Assembly (NCBI RefSeq): GCF_017848315.1
Contig: NZ_JAFKEC010000024.1
Span: 1-64,000 of the forward strand
DNA length: 64,000 bases
DNA from: Pseudomonas palmensis
Lineage (GTDB): Bacteria > Pseudomonadota > Gammaproteobacteria > Pseudomonadales > Pseudomonadaceae
Direction of reading: 5' to 3'
The translations under genes were made by a program, and so were the position numbers. Below are positions 59,352 through 64,000 of the stretch, in pieces. The notes beneath the pieces are model-generated. The model was not told where the DNA came from. It saw only the letters and a list, made by a program, of their open reading frames with translations, and did not search any database. Within the stretch, counting starts at the first letter, position 1. Every line of letters begins with the position of its first letter.

Positions 59352-60199
59352 GTGGCGTGGAGGAAGTGCGCCTGAACCTGGGGCACATCGAACTGGCAGC
59401 GCACCTGTTCGGCCCGCAGCAGGGCATCCCGGTAATCGCCGTGCATGGCTGGCTCGACAACGCCAACACCTTCGCGCGCCTGGCGCCCCGGCTGCATGGG
59501 CTGCGCATCGTGGCACTGGACCTGGCCGGGCATGGCTATTCAGACCATCGGCCGGTGGGCGCCGGCTACGCGCTGTGGGACTACGCCCACGACGTGCTGC
59601 GGGTAGCCGAGCAACTGGGCTGGCAACGGTTTGCCCTGCTCGGGCACTCGCTGGGGGCGATCATCTCGGTGATCCTGGCCGGTGCCTTGCCCGAGCGGAT
59701 CACCCGCCTGGCGCTGATCGACGGGGTGATCCCGCCCGGCGCCGGCCCCCAGGACACGGCCGAGCGCATGGGCATGGCCTTGCAGGCGCAGTTGCGCCAG
59801 GGCGGCAAGGGCAAGACCGTCTACCCGACCCTGGAGCTGGCGGTGCAGGCACGCATGCAGGGCATGGTCGCGGTCACCCGCGAGGCCGCCGAGCTGCTGG
59901 CCCAGCGCGGCCTGATGCCGGTGCCGGGTGGCTACACCTGGCGCAGCGACAGCCGCCTGACCCTGCCGTCGCCGCTGCGCATGAGCGAAGAACAGGCGCT
60001 GACCTTCGTGCGCCGCATCGCCTGTCCGACCCAACTGGTGGTGGCCGCCGACGGCATGCTGGCGCGCAACACCACCCTGCTCGAGCAGCTACCCTTCAAG
60101 CTGGAACAGCTGCCGGGCGGGCATCACCTGCACCTGAACGACGAGTCGGGCGCCAGCCTTGTTGCAGACTGTTTCAATCGCTTCTTTGCCATTTCTTGA
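59348..60199 (+). CDS. Alpha/beta hydrolase (second of two)
   Basis: The 283-residue protein has VIAVHGWLDNANTFARLAPRL (oxyanion loop), DLAGHGYSDHRP and the nucleophile elbow LLGHSLGAIISV, with a final His in LPGGHHLHL. It overlaps the upstream hydrolase by four bases. A function such as esterase is an inference. Confidence 0.86.
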   Translation: MSGVEEVRLNLGHIELAAHLFGPQQGIPVIAVHGWLDNANTFARLAPRLHGLRIVALDLAGHGYSDHRPVGAGYALWDYAHDVLRVAEQLGWQRFALLGHSLGAIISVILAGALPERITRLALIDGVIPPGAGPQDTAERMGMALQAQLRQGGKGKTVYPTLELAVQARMQGMVAVTREAAELLAQRGLMPVPGGYTWRSDSRLTLPSPLRMSEEQALTFVRRIACPTQLVVAADGMLARNTTLLEQLPFKLEQLPGGHHLHLNDESGASLVADCFNRFFAIS

Positions 60200-60249
60200 C
60201 TTGCGGCGGGCAACTGTCGAGGCTTGGCGGGTTGAACAGGGAGACAACC

Positions 60250-60318
60250 ATGACCAAGCGCGACACCGTTGCACCTTTTTTCGCCATCGAGGCCCTTAGC
60301 GCCATGGCCCGCCAATGA
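60250..60318 (+). CDS. Small leader ORF (22 codons) coupled to the DUF4892 gene
   Basis: MTKRDTVAPFFAIEALSAMA plus two residues forms a 22-residue reading frame. It has a good ribosome site (GGGAG, six bases before the ATG), and its TGA overlaps the next ATG by four bases (ATGA). The next gene has no ribosome site of its own, so translation probably passes through this ORF. It may be a leader peptide for translational coupling or a small protein. Confidence 0.55.
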   Translation: MTKRDTVAPFFAIEALSAMARQ

Positions 60319-61124
60319 GTATTTCGCGTCTGATTCGAACAGGCCTTGCCGGCCTGGCCGTGCTTGCCAGCACGCCACTGATGGCCGATCAACTGCCGAT
60401 TCCGGTGGATGCCAAGGTAGTGGGCCAGACCAGTGCGCAGGAACTGGAGCAGGAACAGGAGCGGGTGTACCCCCTCGGTTCGCTGCGCAAGATCAGCAAT
60501 GTGGTACGCATGGAGGGCAAGGTCGAGGGCCGCGGCAAGGTCAGCTATGCCACCTACCAGCTGCCGGCCGAGCGCAGTGCCAACGAAGCCTTTACCGCCG
60601 CCCGCGAAGCCTTGCAGACCGCAGGTGGCTACCCGCTGTTCTGGTGCCAGGGGCAGGACTGCGGTGAAAGCAGCCTGTGGTCGGCGCAGCTGGCCGGGCG
60701 ATTCAACCTGACCGGTGCCGACAACCAGCAGGCGTTCATTCTGTTGCGCCGCTCCGGCGCCTCCAGCGACACCCTGGTTGCGCTGTACAGCATCACCAAG
60801 GGCAATCGGCGCGCGTACCTGCATGTCGAGGAGTTCGTGGCCAACGCACCGCTGGGCGAGGTGTTGCCCACGCCGGCCACCGTGCAGCGGGAACTGCTGA
60901 GCACCGGCAAGCTCGACTATGCCGACCTCAAGGGCGAACCGCAGCCGGCCTGGGTCAACCTGCTGTCGCGCAGCCTCAACCTGAACAGTACCTTGCGCGT
61001 GACCCTGACCGGCGCCCAGGCCGAGGCCTGGCGCGAGCAACTGGTCAAGGCCGGGGTGCGCGCAGCACGGCTTGAAGTGGGTACGCAGCCGGCTGCCGGG
61101 CTGCATGTCGAACTGATCCGCTGA
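60315..61124 (+). CDS. DUF4892-family periplasmic protein
   Basis: The 269-residue protein has a signal peptide (ending LMA) and the DUF4892 body, with VPLGSLRKISNVVRMEG-like YPLGSLRKISNVVRMEG, CQGQDCGESSLW and a C-terminal OmpA-like portion (LRVTLTGAQAEAWREQLVKAGV). Function unknown. It has no convincing ribosome site of its own and starts within the stop of a 22-codon ORF. Confidence 0.8.
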   Translation: MSISRLIRTGLAGLAVLASTPLMADQLPIPVDAKVVGQTSAQELEQEQERVYPLGSLRKISNVVRMEGKVEGRGKVSYATYQLPAERSANEAFTAAREALQTAGGYPLFWCQGQDCGESSLWSAQLAGRFNLTGADNQQAFILLRRSGASSDTLVALYSITKGNRRAYLHVEEFVANAPLGEVLPTPATVQRELLSTGKLDYADLKGEPQPAWVNLLSRSLNLNSTLRVTLTGAQAEAWREQLVKAGVRAARLEVGTQPAAGLHVELIR

Positions 61125-61135
61125 CCGGGGCCGCT

Positions 61136-62188
61136 ATGCTCAACAACGATCGCCTGCTGGTGCAGATCATCCTTATCGGCCTGCTGGGGGCCGGTCTGTG
61201 GGTCATGGCCCCGTTCATTTCCGCGCTGCTGTGGGGGGCGATCCTGGCCTATGCCAGCTGGCCGCTGATGCGCCTGCTCACGCGCGTGCTCGGCGGGCGC
61301 GAAACCCTCGCGGCGAGCGTACTGACGGGCGTGTGGATGCTGCTGGTGGCATTGCCGCTGGTGTGGCTGGGCTTCAACCTGGCCGACCATATTCGTGATG
61401 CCACCGCGTTCGTGCGCGACGTGCAGGTCGACGGCCTGCCCGATGCGCCTGCCTGGCTGGGCGGCATACCCTTCGTGGGGGAGCGCCTGGTCGGCTTCTG
61501 GGACACCCTCGACCAGCAGGGCGCGGCCATGCTGGCGGCGATCAAGCCACACCTGGGGCAGGTGGGCAACTGGTTGCTGGCCCGCAGTGCGCAGATCGGC
61601 GGCGGGATTCTCGAACTGACCCTGAGCCTGGTGTTCGTGTTCTTCTTCTACCGTGACGGGCCGCGGCTGTCGGCCTTCGTGCTGCGCCTGCTGAACCGCC
61701 TGATCGGCGAGCGCGCTGAATACTACCTGGACCTGGTGGCTGGCACCGTGCAACGGGTGGTCAACGGCGTGATCGGCACCGCAGCGGCGCAAGCCCTGCT
61801 GGCGCTGATCGGCTTCCTGATCGCCGGGGTGCCGGGCGCGCTGGTGCTGGGCCTGGTGACCTTCCTGCTCAGCCTGATCCCCATGGGGCCGCCGCTGGCC
61901 TGGGTGCCGGCCACCGCATGGCTGGCGTGGCAGGGCCAGTACGGCATGGCGGTGTTCCTGGGGATCTGGGGCACGTTCATCATCAGTGGCGTGGACAACG
62001 TGCTCAAGCCCTACCTGATCAGCCGGGGCGGCAACCTGCCGCTGGTGATCGTGCTGCTGGGGGTGTTTGGCGGGTTGCTGGCGTTCGGCTTCATCGGCCT
62101 GTTCATCGGCCCCACGCTGCTGGCAGTGGCCTACAGCCTGCTGCTGGACTGGACCCGCAGCGAGCCGCAGCACCCGCCGCGGGCCTGA
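61136..62188 (+). CDS. AI-2E family transporter (YdiK-like)
   Basis: The 350-residue protein has about eight transmembrane helices with AI-2E family motifs (APFISALLWGAILAYASWPL, GFIGLFIGPTLLAVAY). Family members are often named AI-2 exporters or ion/osmolyte transporters; this role is not established for YdiK-type proteins. It lies 11 bases after the DUF4892 stop. Confidence 0.83.
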   Translation: MLNNDRLLVQIILIGLLGAGLWVMAPFISALLWGAILAYASWPLMRLLTRVLGGRETLAASVLTGVWMLLVALPLVWLGFNLADHIRDATAFVRDVQVDGLPDAPAWLGGIPFVGERLVGFWDTLDQQGAAMLAAIKPHLGQVGNWLLARSAQIGGGILELTLSLVFVFFFYRDGPRLSAFVLRLLNRLIGERAEYYLDLVAGTVQRVVNGVIGTAAAQALLALIGFLIAGVPGALVLGLVTFLLSLIPMGPPLAWVPATAWLAWQGQYGMAVFLGIWGTFIISGVDNVLKPYLISRGGNLPLVIVLLGVFGGLLAFGFIGLFIGPTLLAVAYSLLLDWTRSEPQHPPRA

Positions 62189-62381
62189 TCGCACCGGCCT
62201 GGCTGGCCGGGCCGCCCTTGCCAGGCGCCGGCCCTGCCGGCCAACGGGGCGTCCCAGCCATGCCGACTCGCTCTCTTTACGCATTCTTTATACCCAACCC
62301 TCGCTAGCCCTCTCGCCCCTTTACGCCCCCCCTCCCGACAATCACCGTCAGCGGCACCGTGCCGCGGGACGGAGATTCTTC
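62189..62381. promoter_or_regulatory. Control region before kdpFABC
   Basis: The 193-base gap has a degenerate REP-like palindrome around 62205-62241, an inverted repeat GCGGCAC-C-GTGCCGC at 62351-62365, and a T-rich stretch near 62275-62292 (CTTTACGCATTCTTTATACC) that is a possible KdpE-type site. No transcript start can be fixed. Confidence 0.35.
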
Positions 62382-62471
62382 ATGAGCATTCTGGACGGGG
62401 TGTCACTGCTGCTGGCAGTGGCGTTGTTTGTGTACCTGATGGCCGCGCTGCTGCGCGCCGATCGCGGTTAG
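62382..62471 (+). CDS. kdpF: KdpF, small subunit of the K+-transporting ATPase
   Basis: [20 protein letters not shown] and nine further residues form a 29-residue single-span membrane peptide, the typical KdpF that stabilises the KdpABC complex. GGAG lies seven bases before the ATG, and kdpA begins eight bases after its stop. Confidence 0.88.
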   Translation: MSILDGVSLLLAVALFVYLMAALLRADRG

Positions 62472-62479
62472 GAGCAGCC

Positions 62480-64000
62480 ATGCACAGTTACGATTACGCA
62501 TTGCTGCTGGCCTTTTTCGCCCTGGTGCTGCTGCCGGCGCCCTGGCTGGGCCGCTTCTACTACAAGGTGATGGAAGGCCAGCGCACCTGGCTGAGCCCGC
62601 TGCTGGGGCCGGTGGAGCGGGGCTGCTACCGGCTGGCCGGGGTCGACCCCGCCACCGAGCAGAGCTGGAAGACGTACGCCCTGGCGCTGCTTGCCTTCAA
62701 CCTTGCAGGCTTCGGGCTGCTGTTTGCCGTATTGCTGCTGCAAGGGCACCTGCCGCTGAACCCGCAGCACCTGCCCGGCCAGGAGTGGTCGCTGGCGTTC
62801 AACACCGCCGTCAGCTTCATGACCAACACCAACTGGCAGTCCTACAGCGGCGAAGCCTCGCTCAGCTACCTGAGCCAGATGCTCGGCCTCACCGTGCAGA
62901 ACTTCGTCAGCGCCGCCACCGGCCTTGCCGTGCTGGTCGCGCTGTGTCGTGGCATTGCCCGACGCTCGGCCAGCACCCTGGGCAACTTCTGGGTCGACAT
63001 GACCCGCGCCACCCTCTACGGGCTGCTGCCGCTGTGCCTGCTGCTGGCGCTGCTGCTGGTATGGCAGGGTGTGCCGCAGACCTTCACCGATTATGTGCAT
63101 GCACTGACCCTGCAGGGCGCCGACCAGGTGATCCCGCTGGGCCCGGCTGCCAGCCAGATCGCGATCAAGCAGCTGGGCACCAACGGCGGCGGCTTTTTCG
63201 GGGTGAACTCGGCGCACCCGTTCGAGAACCCCAGCGCCTGGAGCAACCTGTTCGAGGTGGCCTCGATCATCCTGATTCCGGTGGCCCTGGTGTTCACCTT
63301 CGGCCACTACGTCAAGGACCTGCGCCAGAGCCGCGCGATCATCGCCTGCATGCTTGCGCTGTTCGTGATCGGCGGCGCCACCGCGCTGTGGTCGGAGTAC
63401 CAGCCCAACCCCACCCTGAACAGCCCGCTGGTGGAGCAGACCGCGCCGCTGGAAGGCAAGGAGAGCCGCTTCGGCACCACCGCCAGCGTGCTCTGGAGCG
63501 TGACCACCACCGCGGCCTCCAACGGCTCGGTGAACAACATGCACGACAGCCTCAACCCGCTCAGCGGCATGGTCGCGCTGGTCAACATGATGGTCGGCGA
63601 GGTGATTTTCGGCGGCGTCGGCGCCGGGCTCTACGGCATGCTGCTCAACGTGCTGATCGCGGTGTTCCTGGCCGGGTTGATGATCGGTCGTACCCCTGAA
63701 TACCTGGGCAAGAAGCTGCAGGCCCGCGAGGTGCAACTACTGGTCGCCACACTGCTGGTGATGCCGGTGGGCGTGTTGGTGCTCGGCGCGCTGGCCACCA
63801 GCCTGCCGGGGCCTGCCGCCGCGGTCAGCAACCCGGGCCCGCACGGCTTCAGCCAGTTGCTGTACGCCTACACCTCGGCCAGTGCCAATAACGGCTCGGC
63901 GTTTGCCGGGCTGGGCGCCAACACCACCTTCCACAACCTGATGATCGGCCTGGGCATGTTGATCGGGCGCTTCGGCTACATCCTGCCGGTGCTGGCCCTG
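62480..64000 (+). CDS. kdpA: KdpA, potassium-binding subunit (partial, runs off the right edge)
   Basis: At least 507 residues of KdpA are present, the channel-like subunit that binds and transports K+ with KdpB. Four selectivity-filter regions are readable: [34 protein letters not shown] and [17 protein letters not shown] is five bases before the ATG. The C-terminus and kdpB/C lie beyond the window. Confidence 0.96.
   Translation, partial: MHSYDYALLLAFFALVLLPAPWLGRFYYKVMEGQRTWLSPLLGPVERGCYRLAGVDPATEQSWKTYALALLAFNLAGFGLLFAVLLLQGHLPLNPQHLPGQEWSLAFNTAVSFMTNTNWQSYSGEASLSYLSQMLGLTVQNFVSAATGLAVLVALCRGIARRSASTLGNFWVDMTRATLYGLLPLCLLLALLLVWQGVPQTFTDYVHALTLQGADQVIPLGPAASQIAIKQLGTNGGGFFGVNSAHPFENPSAWSNLFEVASIILIPVALVFTFGHYVKDLRQSRAIIACMLALFVIGGATALWSEYQPNPTLNSPLVEQTAPLEGKESRFGTTASVLWSVTTTAASNGSVNNMHDSLNPLSGMVALVNMMVGEVIFGGVGAGLYGMLLNVLIAVFLAGLMIGRTPEYLGKKLQAREVQLLVATLLVMPVGVLVLGALATSLPGPAAAVSNPGPHGFSQLLYAYTSASANNGSAFAGLGANTTFHNLMIGLGMLIGRFGYILPVLAL

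Overview
The window is chromosomal DNA of a fluorescent Pseudomonas, most likely of the P. putida group. The evidence is high GC content, a complete pyoverdine maturation and efflux block, and the gene order etfQO-etfBA / gltA-sdhCDAB-sucAB-lpdG-sucCD / htpG / fabAB / gpsA / kdp. It also carries GC-rich REP-like repeats (GGAGCCGGCCTTGCCGGC type) between genes. I see no prophage, insertion sequence, CRISPR array, rRNA or tRNA. Almost every gene is complete; only kdpA runs off the right edge. Gene identities come from reading the translated sequences, their motifs and their order, not from a database search.

Region 1 (about 0.1-12.6 kb) handles iron. The leftward operon pvdM-pvdN-pvdO-pvdE and the divergent pvdP encode periplasmic maturation enzymes and the ferribactin exporter. 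Leftward pvdR-pvdT-opmQ encodes the tripartite pyoverdine efflux pump. I find three exact PvdS-type promoter boxes (TAAAT-N16-CGT): a divergent pair between pvdM and pvdP, and one before pvdR. A small ECF sigma factor gene with a Fur-box-like site in front closes the block.

Region 2 (12.6-24 kb) mixes a non-canonical receiver protein, an MFS transporter, electron-transfer flavoprotein genes (etfQO divergent from etfBA, with a PsrA-type operator between them), a periplasmic binding protein with two envelope lipoproteins, a MocR-type regulator and several small secreted or hypothetical proteins.

Region 3 (24-37 kb) is the TCA-cycle cluster. gltA is divergent from sdhCDAB-sucA-sucB-lpdG-sucC-sucD, with clear sigma-70 promoters for both directions. 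Long structured leaders precede sucA and sucC, where the Pseudomonas sucA-II and sucC RNA motifs are known. In the sucA leader two short segments are complementary to the Shine-Dalgarno region and to the bases just before the start codon.

Region 4 (37-48.6 kb) holds a BrnQ transporter, small membrane proteins, two thioesterases, htpG with a heat-shock promoter inside the preceding gene, a dienelactone hydrolase, a pirin, an amidohydrolase and a chemoreceptor with a FliA-like promoter. Region 5 (48.6-64 kb) holds fabA-fabB, a tightly overlapping operon for a TonB-dependent receptor, a periplasmic binding protein and a hybrid histidine kinase, then gpsA, sixA, hydrolases, a coupled 22-codon micro-ORF before a DUF4892 gene, an AI-2E family transporter, and kdpF-kdpA.

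The best candidates for something under-described are the receptor/binding protein/kinase operon, the Asn-substituted receiver protein, the micro-ORF and the sucA leader structure. No wholly new multi-gene system is evident.
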